From NCBI GenBank assembly GCA_943735955.1, contig OX030957.1:12638517-12702516 (forward strand): a DNA stretch of 64,000 nucleotides. Reading direction: 5' to 3'. Below the pieces are notes generated by a model, which was not told the origin of the DNA, did no database searches, and saw nothing but the letters and a program-made list of their open reading frames with translations. This document shows positions 1-14,679 of the stretch, piece by piece. Source of the DNA: Piscicola geometra. Taxonomy: Eukaryota > Annelida > Clitellata > Hirudinida > Piscicolidae. The translations under genes and the position numbers were made by a program. Each line of letters opens with the position of its first letter. Position 1 is the first letter of the stretch.

Positions 1-159
1 TATGCATGCATAAATAATGACCCTTGCAAAATGAATAAAAACAAAACTTGAAAAATTAAGTTTGGTAGTCTATTAACAAATTCATATCTACCCCAGGCCC
101 CACGTGGTCAATCGGTAATGTAGCCATTTGCTAGAATTTTTAAAAATTGGCTATACACA

Positions 160-233
160 ATCATCAACATCATCATCCTCATCATTATCATCATCAACAT
201 CATCAACATCATCATCACCATCATCATCATCAT
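160..233. repeat. (CAT)n microsatellite
   Basis: Imperfect CAT/ATC trinucleotide run interrupted by CCT and AAC units. It can be read as a short poly-Ser or poly-Met frame, but there is no coding context. The rest of 1-1340 is AT-rich with no exon I can recognise; it would lie in an intron of the minus-strand PPP1R16-type gene. Confidence 0.8.
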
Positions 234-1345
234 CGACGAGGCGCAGATTAGTAGGCTTTTTTCCCGCCACACGACAAAATAAATTGACGCTAAATTCAAA
301 AAATTTAATTTTAAAATTTCTCTTTTTATTCCGACTTTTCCAGTTGCCTTCTCTTAGTCCAAATTAACCTCTTGCAACCACGTTTTTGTTGAGTTTCTGA
401 ACCAATCAAAATACTGCGCAATATAAATTATTTTTATTATTTTTAAGACGAAAGAATTCTTAGTTGAGCTGGAGTTTTGCTACATTAGTGAATTGGGCGC
501 CCAGCACAATTCCCTAGGCATGCATCAAACACACCATGCCTTTTTGATCAAAGGATGTATGCGAAAATTAGGTGAAAAGTGTTTTGTGGAACTATGAATT
601 ATTCTAATTTCAGAATAAATGTCTGTAAAACACTATAAACTTCGGACATTTATGTTGTTGGAACAAAATAAAGGTTCATTTAAACAAAAAAACAAAAATT
701 TACTGCTATAACAAATCAAGTTTTTGTACATAAGTTTTAAATAGTCAAACAAAATTTTCCATTTGCGATTGACCGTGTGGGACCTGCACACCATACGTTA
801 TGGTCCATACTTCCCAATAGCCTAAATACCCACAATACCCAGCCATAATGCTCAGTCACAAAGCAACTGATACCGTCTCCATCAGGCGTACATGCATTTA
901 AGTCTTCTGATAAGGCCTCTGATCGCTTCTTCAGATTAAATAATTGTAAGCGAAACTTTCAAAAAGACAAAAATTACGTAAAGATAAATCATATTCTATT
1001 GGAGAAAATACCCCCAGGAAATCAATTCTTCCAGTCATTTGCTTATCTTGATGACCAAATTTCCTAGTCATGAATACTAAATAAAGCACTTCCTCGGAAG
1101 ACACACACCAACTGATCTGGTGAGTGAAAGTCATTTGAAACTTAATTAAAAGATAAAAAACGCATACTTAAAACGTCACAGAGTAACTAGAGAATCAGTG
1201 TTTTGATTGACACACAAAAAAAAATTGCACAAAAATTGACAAGTTGAAGTGATGGGAATATGAAATCCTTGCAGTGCATGATTCTTCCTTTCATCCCAAC
1301 GTTCACATAAAGTGAAGCATCCATTCACCCATCTGTGCATTTCCC

Positions 1346-2693
1346 GGATGTAGGATAAAAAGCCTCTCGGAGAAAAAGCCTTCGGATAAAATACCTTCTA
1401 CAAAAAGCCTCCTGGAAAAAAACTTCTTGGAGAAAAAGTCTCTCGGAGAAAAAGTCTCCTTGTTAATATTTTAGTATAAATAAAACGGACTTTTATATAA
1501 AAAACGGATTTATTTTATAATTTCGTGTCACAATTTTAAATAAATAAAACAAACTATATTTTTTAAAAATAAAATAATTAAAACCAACTATAATGATAAC
1601 TATAACGGACTTTATTTTTTTAATAGATTCGTTTCACAATTTTAAATAAATTAAATGGACTATATTTTTTAAAATACATAATTAAAACGAACTTTAATTT
1701 ATCAAATACAATACAAATTATTGGTAAACGGATAAAAAGTCTTCAAGATGAAAAGTCTTTAGGATAAAAAGTCTTTAGGATAAAAAGTCTTTAGGATAAA
1801 AAGTCTTCAGGATAAAAAGTCTAACCCTAACCCTTAAAAGTTTTCAGAAAAAAAATCTTCATATTTTCAATCTAGAAATAGCATTTGAATAAATTTGACT
1901 TGGTTGTTGTTGATTCTTCACTTTAATCATTAGGTTTTCTGCTGGTTCTCGATCGTGATTATTTTTCCTTGAAAATTAATTTTGTGAAGATTTTTATCCT
2001 GAAAACTTTTTGTCCTGAAGACTTTTTATCCTGAAGACTTTTTATCCTGAAGACTTTTTATCCTGAAAACTTTTTGTCCTGAAGACTTTTTATCCTGAAG
2101 ACTTTTTATCCTGAAGACTTTTTATCCTGAAAACTTTTTGTCCTGAAGACTTTTTATCCTGAAGACTTTTTATCCTGAAGACTTTTTATCCTGAAAACTT
2201 TTTATCCTGAAGACTTTTTATCCTGAAGACTTTTTTATCCGTTTACCAATAATTTGTATTGTATTTGATAAATCGTTTTAGTTATGTATTTTTAAAAAAT
2301 ATAGTCTGTTTCATTTATTTAAAATTGTGAAATGAATCTATAAAAAAATAAAGTCCGTTATAATTATAATTATAGTTCGTTTTAATTATTTTTTAAAAAA
2401 ATGTAGTCCGTTTTATTTATTTAAAAATTGTGAAACGAATCTATAAAAAAACCGTTTTTTATATAAAAAGTCCGTTTTATTTAACCTTAAATATTAACAA
2501 CGAGACTTTTTCTCCGAGAGGCTTTTTCTCCATGAGGATTTTTTCCGGGAGGCTTTTTGTAGAAGGTATTTTATCCGAAGACTTTTTCTATTAATAGATG
2601 GGTGCATTAGTAAATGAAAAATTCCGGGAGGCTTTTTGTAGAAGGTATTTTATCCGAAGGCTTTTTCTCCGAGAGGCTTTTTATCCTACATCC
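1346..2693. mobile_element. Foldback (giant inverted repeat) element, copy 1
   Basis: The two arms (about 1346-1835 and 1985-2693) are inverted copies of one another around a loop of roughly 150 bp. Both tips read GGATGTAGGATAAAAAGCC going inward. Next come AAGCCTCTCGGAGAAA-type units, then an A/T-rich zone containing ACGGACTTTT, and finally a tandem array near the loop whose 16-bp unit reads TTTTTATCCTGAAGAC (several perfect copies at about 1985-2235). The right arm carries an extra inserted block at about 2588-2640. No transposase ORF is present, so it is non-autonomous or purely structural. The 9 bp on each side do not match, so the exact boundary and target duplication are unresolved here. 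It would lie in an intron of the PPP1R16-type gene. Confidence 0.75.
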
Positions 2694-2789
2694 GATGAGT
2701 GGATGTGTTGATTAATGAATTGGTTGGTTGAATAGGTGCTCGAGAGTTGAATGCATGAATTCATGGATAGGGAAACGCGGGGAACGGAC

Positions 2790-3043
2790 AAAAAGCCTCT
2801 CGGAGAAAAAGTCTTCGGATAAAATACCTTCTACAAAAAGCCTCCCGGAAAAAATCCTCGGATGTAGGATAAAAAGCCTCTCGGAGAAAAAGTCTTCGGA
2901 TAAAATACCTTCTACAAAAAGCCTCCCGGAAAAAATCCTCGGATGTAGGATAAAAAGCCTCTCGGAGAAAAAGCCTTCGGATAAAATACCTTCTACAAAA
3001 AGCCTCCCGGAATTTTTCATTTACTAATGCACCCATCTATTAA
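2790..3043. repeat. Extra arm of foldback copy 1: about 80-bp tandem units
   Basis: Three tandem units of about 78-81 bp, each containing AAAAAGCCTCTCGGAGAAAA, a GGATAAAATACCTTCTAC block and CCTCCCGGAA, in the same orientation as the left arm of the element at 1346. The last part (about 2940-3043) is a near-perfect inverted repeat of 2588-2693, including the unrelated-looking piece that reads ATTTACTAATGCACCCATC. It is therefore a third arm or a nested foldback. The long open frames across it on both strands result from unit lengths near a multiple of three. Confidence 0.7.
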
Positions 3044-3262
3044 TCACTCCACCCATTCGCTCATCCTTTCATTCATCCCTTAACTCATCCATTCATCACT
3101 CACCCATTCATTCATCCCTTCATTCATCCATTCATTCATACCTTAACCCATCCATTCATCACTCACCCATTCATTCATCCCTTCATTCATCCATTCATCA
3201 CTTCACCCATCATTTCATCCCTTCATCACCTATCCATTCATCATTCCATCCTTCATCCATGC
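3044..3262. repeat. ATTCATCC-rich minisatellite
   Basis: Degenerate tandem repeats of CATTCATCC and CACTCACCCATTCATT type units, with a longer period of about 70 bp visible (two similar blocks at about 3076-3135 and 3147-3205). Non-coding; it would lie in the PPP1R16-type intron beyond exon 3. Confidence 0.7.
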
Positions 3263-3273
3263 ATTGCAACAAC

Positions 3274-5768
<2,495 letters not shown>

Positions 5769-7259
5769 TATTTTATTTTTTGAATGGAGTATCCAAGTTT
5801 ATCTATTTGAAAAGAAAAAAATTGTGGAAGTTTTTTTAATCAACTTTTCAAAATGTTGATTTTCATTTATCCATCCAGATTTGTTTCTATGTTAAACAAT
5901 TCAGTCTCTTTTCAACCACACCTTCTAGTCAGACGTTTATAAAGCAATGTTTTATGATCACTTAAGGTTGTCCAACATAATCCATTCCTGATTTATTCGG
6001 AACTTTCGCACAAGGATTAATTTAAATTTATTTATTTATTCACAATAAAGATATTGTGTGGAAAACTATTCTCTTGGGTTTCTTGCCTTTTGAAGGGGTG
6101 AGGTTTCTTGCTCTGTGGTCTCTTTTACTGCGGAAGTAATGCGATTAAAATGATTTTTCACATAATACAACTTAAGTATAAAATTATTTTTTTAAATCAT
6201 CTAAAAAAGTTATTAAAACCTTAAAATCGCTTTTTATTTATTCTATAAACAAATCATTGACGCCTTCTCACATTGTTTCTCAATTCCTAACCAAAGGTTG
6301 AACGTATACTTTTTTCCTGTAATTTTATCAGTCGACGTTCGTAGCAAGGGCAATCTAACCGCGAAATTGAAATGTTTTAGAATCATGCAGACTTTTTTAT
6401 ATCTTAATATAGACGTGGTGTAGGGATAAGAGGAACACTGAATGCTACAAAGAAGAACGATAACAGACATCTTGCAAAGTAATTTTAGGCAGCGATTCAT
6501 TGCCATTAGATCGATCTATTATAATTGAAAATAAAAAAAGTGAGTTAGTTATAAATAAAATAATCTATTAGTGATGGTATCGCAAGTCAATTAGAAGAGT
6601 TAATTGAAGACGCGCTGATTTGATTAAAAGCTTGGCCTGGCATACATGATTTAAGCGATGCATATAAATAGAAAGATAATGAAAATAAAACCGCCAACCA
6701 ATGAATTGTCGGGCCTGGTCAACGGGACGTTTGATTATAAATTAATTAAATTAATTATTGCATCAAGCATGTATGCCTTATGGCAGTCACACCCGTTTGT
6801 GGGAGTTTGCGAAGGTAAGTAAAATGCCAGTAGTGCAGTTGTTGAGGCGACTGTAACTTTGTGTTGTTGTTACTGTTTGGGTTGTTGTTGTATCTGTTTG
6901 TTTGTATATGCTGTTGTTGCATCTGTTGTTGCTGTTGTTTTTTTGGATGCGAATCCTCCAGAAGGCAGAGAACTGTCTTGTTTTGACAAATTGCGTGGAT
7001 TGTTTTGCTCCAGTGGCTGTGGAGTTGCCTTCAGGAGTGCTGCATCAGAGTGAAAGAGTGAGTTAATGGATGAATAAAGCAATTAAAGGCGGTATTTATT
7101 CAGAATATTTAAAAAGCATAAATATTATGATGATGTTTATCCTCAAACAAAGCTCTCAACGGCGGTTCGAGAGCTCACTTGGATGAAACATTAAAGGCGA
7201 GCAAGCAAGCAGACTTTGGAAGATTACAATTATTTTAAAACGGGTCCTTATAATCATTG
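5769..7259. other. Stretch upstream of PPP1R16 exon 1, no confirmed gene
   Basis: AT-rich sequence that should hold the promoter and any 5' UTR exon of the minus-strand PPP1R16-type gene, but no motif can be assigned. Two possible plus-strand exons with good splice signals are discussed in the findings (6780-6814 and 6960-7057). A CTGTTGTTG-rich run lies at about 6862-6940. Confidence 0.4.
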
Positions 7260-8062
7260 TTATTTTCGTTTCATAAAATAATTATAGTTTTTATTTCAGT
7301 TTCGTTTTGAAAATAATTAAAGTTTTTATTTTCGTTTCAGTTTTGAAAATAATTAAAGTTTTTATTTTCGTTTCAGTTTTGAAAATAATTAAAGTTTTTA
7401 TTTTAGTTTCAGTTTTAAAAATTATTAAAGTTTTTCTTTTCGGTTCAGTTTTGAAAAGATATTAATTTACAACTTTAAACACTATTTGTTTTATCTGAAA
7501 AAAGTAATTGATCATAAAATGAAACAGCAAAATAGAACAGTATATTAACAACAAATGAGTTGAAAAAAATTAACAGTCAAATAAAAATGTATTCAGTCAA
7601 GAAAAATTTCATTTGTAGATTTTTCTGTAATCTATTTATTTTTCCACCTGTTAAAGAAGCACATAAAAATGTTTTTCTCAATATAATAATAAATTTACGA
7701 TTAAAATAAGTGATAATTTAATTGACAAAACGAAGTGGTAAAAAATAACGTTTTATAAATGGAACTACTTTTATAAAGCCCATAGATAATGTTAATAACT
7801 TTGTTTCATAGCTTTGTTTCATGTTTAGTTATACCTAAGACATACATTTTTTATATAAATTATTCATTGACATATTATGGGATATCATAATAATTTAATT
7901 AATTTTCGTTTTGAAAATAATTATAGTTTTTATTTTAGTTTCGTTTTGCAAAATAATTAGTTTTTATTTTCGTTTTCGTTTTGAGAATAAATTTAGTTTT
8001 TATTTTCGTTTTCGTAGAACGATTATTCAGAATTTTCGTTCTCGTTTTCGTTTTCGTTACGA
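7260..8062. repeat. TTTTCGTTTCAGTTTTG-type tandem repeats, two blocks
   Basis: Direct repeats with a unit of about 36 bp (AATAATTAAAGTTTTTATTT, then TCGTTTCAGTTTTGAA), about four copies at 7300-7455. A second block of related units in the same orientation lies at about 7900-8060, ending in TTTTCGTTCTCGTTTTCG. The roughly 450 bp between them are unique and AT-rich. No coding content seen. They may be the repetitive ends of an unidentified element. Confidence 0.6.
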
Positions 8063-8374
8063 AAATAACACTGCTCATAATACACTGGCTACAGATCCAG
8101 TAGCAATAATGTTCCATAGTTGTTGATCTACTGGTCGTGCAGTTACCAACAACATCAATGCCACATTTACCTCTCAGTTGATGTACCTCTATCCTTTAAT
8201 CCCAGTACCATTGAGCCTTTTGCCTGACCACTACTAGGATTGATTTGCACGTTTGAAAAGTCTTTGGAAGCGTTGTCAATTTAGGAAATGTCATCAGCAC
8301 GCTTTGAAGGAGAGTAAGCGAAAATAGGCCTAGTACATGTACAGATGCACCTAATAGTGTAGAAGATAACTTTA

Positions 8375-8500
8375 ATATTATAGTAGATAAATCTAATATT
8401 TTTGTAGATAGATCTAATATTTTTGTAGATAGATCTAATATTTTTGTAGATAGATCTAATATTTTTTTAGATAGATTTAATACTATTTTAGATAAATTTA
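8375..8500. repeat. 21-bp minisatellite
   Basis: Five or so copies of a 21-bp unit reading ATCTAATATTTTTGTAGATA plus one base; the outermost copies are degenerate. Non-coding. Nothing else is recognisable between 8062 and 9300. Confidence 0.75.
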
Positions 8501-9310
8501 TTATTATTATTTTTTAAATATATATATTTAAGATGCGTTATGCAAAAACTTTCTTTAAATGATTCGAATATAGACGAATAAATACAATGGATATTGTAGG
8601 CATTCATAGAGACAAGTCGTTGACAGCAATTGGACATTCCTGATTGATTTCATCATTCTTTAAAAAAATTTATTTTCAAAACGGCACCATCTATTCTGTA
8701 TAATCGAAAAAATTTATTATTTTCTTAAATATATATTTCTCCTAATTAAGTCTTGTTCTTACTTGCCATTAATAGTAGTCTTTCTTTTGAAAAATATCCT
8801 TTTAAAATAAAAAATAATTACATTTAAAGGCTTTATTTTCGTCTAAGTATATTTTAATAAAGATTGACTACGGATTAGTGCTTCGAAGGGAAAAGTTCTT
8901 TTCTGTTAACTTTTCTAGTCAATATAATAAAAGATTAATTGAAAACTATAGTCGTGTATAAAATATAGGAATAAAATCAAGTTGTATACAAAAAATTTAT
9001 ATTATTTTTTAAATATAATAGAATAAATTGTTTGTGTCGAAAAGACTAATTAATGAATTACTGTCATGCATTTGCCAGGATTGTCTAATTAGTGGGGAAA
9101 TAAATAGCGAAAATAGCGGCAAAGTTAATCTTTGGGAGTGATTTGAAAAGAATCGATAAATATTTTCCAAGTCCGTTTTAGGCATTCTTCACTATATAAA
9201 AAATTTGAATTAAAGTTTTTATTTCCTTTTAAAGTACATTCTTTAAATCCTGATTTATGTTTCAAATCGGAAATTATAAATTGAATTTAGAATTTACTGC
9301 AAAGCGTTAA

Positions 9311-10620
9311 TTGATATTTTCAAAAGATACCTTTATGCTTTATGCTGACGACATCCTAATGACGGTGAGAAATGAAGATAATATGAAATTAGTGTTAGAA
9401 GATGTACTGAAGGTGTTAGAGGAATATGGAATGAAACTGAATGAAGAGAAATCTAAAGTTGTGGAACTGGTTGGTAACACAGGAATGGAAGGATGTCAAG
9501 AATGGGTAATTAGAAGTAGGACCATACGAAAATGTGATGAGGTAAGGTATTCAGAATTAATGCTTAAAGAGGGAAATAGGGGGGGATTTATCAATTTGGT
9601 GAAATTATGAAAAACGTTGGAAGCCTAACCGGCATGGTAAAATATGGAGCAAAAAGATCGGGGAGTCGGTTTATCGTGGGCAGGGAGGCATGGAAAAGTT
9701 TGATTGTTGGAAAGTTAATGTATGGTGTTGCAGCAGTTGGTTGGTCAGCTAAGGAGAGAAAGAAGTTAGAGGTTTTGCAGTTTGGGAGATGGATATGGGG
9801 GGTAGAGACTAGTGTTAGAAATATCGTAGTACATGGTGAAACAGCCTGGAGTACATTCTGGGAAAGAGAGGCTAAGGTCATGACAGACTTTGTCATTAGG
9901 ACATTAGAGGGGAAAGATATAGTAGGAAGAGTAGGTAGAACATATGTAGAGGAGATATGTAACAAATCTAAATGGTGGAGAGGTGTAGCCAACTTAAGAA
10001 AAAAATTGGATGTGGAGGTTATGAGCCGAATGGTACGTGGAGGGAAAGATGCACGAGCAGGAGTGTTTATGATGGGCGTTTCAGAAAGAGAAATCGGAGG
10101 GATGGGGGAAAAGGAGCTAATGAAGAGGATCCAACAAAGGGGAAGGGGAGAATAGGATACAGGGAAGTGAAAGACTGAAAAGGTACTGTGAGAAGTCAGA
10201 AAGCAGGAAGTTGGAAAAATATGTAGATGGTTCAGATGGAGCGAAAGTAAGGATGATGTGTAGGGGGCATAGCTTGACGGTAAGGAATAATGAAATTGTG
10301 CGCTGGAAGTATGAGAAGAAGGATAGGAAGTGTGTTTGTGGGGAGGAAGAGAATGAGAGGCACGTTTTGCTGGATTGTGGGTTGTATGAAGAGTGGAAAG
10401 AAGAATGGCTGACGGTTTGGAGAAGGGAGCGTGGAGAACAGGAGCCGATGGAAGGGGTCCTTGGATACCAGGAGGAGGATCGGAGGATGGAAGAACTGGT
10501 GCTGAGAAGTGTGGGTGCGATCTGGAGACAGAGGGAGAGAAGAGAAAGGGGGAGATGAAGAAAAAGATATGAAGTGTCGAGACAAAGGCACTATAAAGAC
10601 TACTACTACTACTACTACCA
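9311..10620 (+). mobile_element. 5'-truncated, decayed non-LTR retrotransposon (LINE)
   Basis: Coding remnants in shifting plus frames. The first (about 9311-9610) has the reverse-transcriptase catalytic core as FMLYADDILM (YADD box), followed by the LKVLEEYGMKLNEEKSKVV segment typical of RT palm and thumb. The next frame (9607-10155) carries the post-RT region. The last (10211-10558) has a Cys/His knuckle-like CVCGEEENERHVLLDC motif, usual near the C-terminus of many invertebrate LINE ORF2 proteins. Upstream endonuclease and fingers are absent (5' truncation), and frameshifts near 9608 and 10155 show it is dead. The 3' end runs into a short (ACT)n tail at about 10599-10620, a common LINE terminus. 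I cannot assign the clade. Confidence 0.8.
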
Positions 10621-13600
10621 CCATGTCATTAGAGAATTTTCACAAGGTCTCAGCAGTGACATTGTCTGCAATGACTTTAGAATAGTGAATATTTAAACTT
10701 TAGACTAGATGCAAGATGCCTAGCAAATTGATGTGTTATTGAAATAGACTGAAAAACAATACCTGAAAGAAGTAATCTATCGCTAGTGTTTCTGTTCTCT
10801 TCATTTAAAAAATACTTTTTATAATTAAATAAATTATTAGATTCTTTATACCCCGAGGTTTGGAGTTAGCTCAAGTGTACCCAACTTTATAACATGGCCA
10901 CTTTAAAATCCGTCCATGGAAAATAGAGCATTATCGTGTTATCTTGCAAACTGCCAAATGCACTAGACGCAATGAATTGTCAGCAAATCCTTATCCGCCT
11001 AGTCCACACCAATGAACTTTCAATTTATTCATGGCATTTATTCTCCATTTTAATTTTTTTATATTTTTATTTCAAAAAGATTTTCGTGTCACTTGTGGTG
11101 TTTCCCTTGAGAGTTACACATCTAATTCTTCGAATGATGCCCCGGAATGTAAGAATAATTTAAAAAAAGAAGCTCTGCTACTGGAGGCAAAAAAGGAACT
11201 TGCTAAACTAAACTTAAATAAAAAGTAAAACTGTTATAATAAACTCTCAGAAATAACAAATATATTCAAACGCATTCAAACTTTATGCAAATACATGTTT
11301 TAAATATTCTAGAAATTATATTTTTAAAAATCATGAGCTTCACTTAAAACTTTACATAAAAATAGATTCATAAAATCATAAAAAAATTTAGAAATAGATT
11401 CAGCGTAAATGAAACCAGATTTTTCACTTTTTTGCTGACGTTTTTGATGATTGGAAAGAATGTGATATAATAAAACTTTAAAAAAAATTTATTACATTTT
11501 GTGAGATCCAAGATGGGTCCAAACTCATTGATTGTGCATAGACCTAAGACATGCCTGCTCAAGGAGACATGAGAGTATGTGTTGTTTGGTGCTATACTGA
11601 TGCCTTTTCGGTCGAAAAGAAATTGTCTGGCACTACAAATCTTTTGGATGCGACCAAGATTTCAAAGATGGCGGCTTTCTTGACACAGCATGTCTGTCTA
11701 GAGACGTAGCGGGAGGTAATGACGAGAGACAAATGAATGCGTTTTGAGGTACAACCAGCCGGAAAGCGTTTGGGACTTCGGCACGACGTGCCATTTGTCT
11801 TAGTTAGGTCACTTTGTATTTATTGGGACTTATAAATAGTGTAAGAGGTATCATCATTCATGACCAGGTGGTCTTGAGGCTCGCTCGGGTTAACGCCAAG
11901 TTAATACTACTCGTCGTTGTATTGTATGATTTAAAGTAAAAGTTTCGACAAAGACGTGGTTTTTCAGACCAGAGACAGAGACTTTTGCGTCATCGTTATG
12001 GTCTTTTGACTGTCAGATGTTACATAAAGTCTCCACAAAACGCTTGGAAACCAAGGCATTGGCACATCATTATCAAGCCAACAAACAGAATGGTTTCGCC
12101 GCCCCACCCTGAGGAGCAATGGTTTGTTCAAGCGTTCAAGAAGATTGGAGCAGATCTGCTCAAGGAGCCACGAGTGAATGGAGGCTGGAAGGCAGTCAGA
12201 AAGAGCAGAAGCAGCAGAGTGATGGCTTCAGATGAGGAGATTCGCAACAGATTTCTTGGGTTCCCAGAGTCTCTCTGAGCAAGTTTCATCTCGGAAGAGG
12301 AATCAATATCCTGGAAAGCCTCGTCATGATGGAAATAAATTAGTAAGTAATGTAATAATTATTTTGTCATAAATAATATTTTTGCTATTTAAAACTTTTA
12401 TACATTAAATTAAAGCTGTTAATGTTTGTTTTAGCGTGATGATAACGCTTTAATTCTCCATGCAAATAGCTTTTTTAGACATGCACGTCAAGCTAATAAT
12501 ATACTTTTGAGTTAATAAAATGTGTCTAAAAATAAAATACTTATTTTAAAAAAAAGATTACAAAGAAATTTGAAATTTATGTTTTTTTATTTCAAAGGTT
12601 ATAAAAGCGAATAGATGGGGATAAATGCATAGGCAGTCTGCCTGACTAAGTAATGAATGCTGATGTTGATCAGTAGCTCCACAATGCATTATAAAGAAAT
12701 GATGAGTGTGCTACGTCTCTAAGTAGCTGTCTCAATAAAAATATAAAAAATAAAATAACATTATGGTTATATTAAATATAAATTGAAGGCGTGGGGCTGA
12801 ATAGAATGTTACGCATACTCAGCATCGCCATTAGTCAAGCCTCCACACACAGAGAAGTTGTTTTTTCTAGGCGAATGGCAACTGAAGAGACACAAAAGTC
12901 AAGAGTCTTGGCGGAGACGAGGTTCTTCTTGCTCTCGAAGCTTCGACAAAGTATGCCGGTGAAGAAATGATCGCTATGTAGGTTATAAACACCCTCATCA
13001 AAGAAGCCCCTATTGGATATTAGATGTAGTAGTTGTTTGGAAGGAACTATGCACTGATAATCTACAAGAGGAATCCATCATCGTGTCTAAGTGGTGATCC
13101 AGTTAAAAAGAAAAGCAGTAAGCTATTAAACAGGGGATTAGTAAGCCTGGATTCTACATGATAATATTCATGATTCAGAACGATTAGTGAACATAAACAA
13201 AAAATCGATATAAAAAACTACCAAAAGTAAGAAATTGCAGGGGCATATAATCCTGTTTGGTGAACGGGAGATTTGTGTTCAATAAACGCTTCGACAAAGT
13301 GCCTGCATGGAGACAGCTGTGAAGGCATTTCTAATGCAGATGTGCTCTGTCAAGTGTTAGTTATGTCTCACACACACCCATAAGCCTTTGAAAGTTCTCA
13401 ATGCATTCAATTTTATTTTTGAATTCATAAAGACTAATAAATGCATCTGAAATATGAAGGAAAATTCTTTCTAACACTAAACGTGTAAAACAACTAATTT
13501 ATGAGGTTCCATATGCAAATTACAATTCAAATTTTCTCTGGTTTCATATCATATTCTCATATCATATTATCTGATGGCCTAGATACAAAGTATTTGGCAA

Positions 13601-14679
13601 TGCCCCTTTGACATTGTTCATTTGTTTTTTCTATGGATGAAACAAATATCTTCAGAGCTCTTAAAAATGAACTTATTTTAACTATTTTGTATAAAAACAT
13701 TATGGAATTTTCATTACAATTAATGTTTTTCATGAAATATTAATTTTAAAAAAAATCGATCATATAAATAATTTATGAGACTAAAATAATAAAGCCATTT
13801 ATAAATATTTATAGTAATTTATTCACTAAATGAGTTTTTATAAATATTCAAATAAAAAGTTAATTTTCTTTCATATAAATTATTTTAAAGCTTTTTGAAA
13901 AAAAAATATTGTCACCAACTTTTATCAATTCTATAGTATCCTTATATTTGTAATTTCAGGAGAAGAACTACCAATTTACAAATAATGTAAGTATTTTCAC
14001 TTTGATTTTCACAACTTTATAAAATGACAAGTTTTATTAAAATCCCTTACAATGTAAGCCTTACAAAAAAATACTATAATAACTTTTACTTGTGAAGTGA
14101 ATTCCATCTTATAAAAAGAAAAATCGGTAAAAAAATTCATTTTTAAATTATAAACAATCGATGATTATTTAACATTTAATTTATAAAAACTATTAATTGA
14201 AAGCCAGACTGATGAAGGCTTACCTCTTCTTTCATGCGGAACTAAAAGCTACTGATTTTTAAAAAACTAATTAGAAACCAAAAATTAAAAATGATAAAAT
14301 CAAATCTTTAGACTGTTTCAAAATACAGTTTTTTCAATCGATTCTCAAATATACAGCTTTAAAAAACAATTTAAAGGTAGCAATCCACTCAGAGACAATT
14401 TTTAATATTTTGACTTAAATCCACTGCAGGAAGACACTTGTCTATTATATTAATTTTAAACCAATATTTTATTCTTACAAAATATTTTTATTCAAATTTA
14501 AATTTTAATAATAATAAAGTAGTAGTTTAAATTTTTTCATACTTGTTTTTACATTTAGATTCATTTTTGAGAATCAATTTATTCTCGAAGTTTCATGTTT
14601 TTGTAAAACTAGCTATAAAATAGTATAAAAACTGTAAAAATGTTGTAAAATAATATTTTTGAATAAAACGTTTATAAAA
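10621..14679. other. Intergenic stretch, mostly unassigned
   Basis: AT-rich sequence without a recognisable family. A possible terminal exon at about 11080-11227 is listed separately. A GC-richer island at about 11560-12320 holds a 97-codon frame (11985-12278) that I do not recognise. The 600 bp before ANKMY2 are extremely AT-rich and must contain its promoter and 5' UTR; no element can be named. Confidence 0.4.
11080..11227 (+). CDS. Possible terminal exon of an unidentified gene
   Basis: A pyrimidine-rich stretch ends in an AG near 11079, followed by an open frame reading FRVTCGVSLESYTSNSSNDA, then a lysine- and leucine-rich helix-like tail (KKEALLLEAKKELAKLNLNKK type) and a TAA stop. An AATAAA lies about a dozen bases after the stop. 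The composition is unlike surrounding noise, and the end resembles the C-terminus of a small basic protein. I do not recognise the family, and the exon or exons it would join are uncertain. It could be a chance frame. Confidence 0.28.

Noticed and set aside
850..935. Possible PPP1R16 exon 4 on minus (reads LNACTPDGDG)
   Set aside because: It has a faint ankyrin-like look but no convincing splice sites, and the conserved repeat that should precede it was not found.
1815..1840. Telomere-like CTAACCCTAACCC stretch
   Set aside because: Only about two units, at the edge of the foldback loop; too short to be telomeric or a breakpoint signature.
6243..6506. 87-codon minus ORF with a hydrophobic start
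   Set aside because: The length is within what chance gives across six frames of 64 kb, and nothing around it supports a gene.
11985..12278. 97-codon ORF
   Set aside because: No recognisable domain, no clear splice or poly(A) signals, and it lies in a GC-richer island that may be an unidentified repeat.
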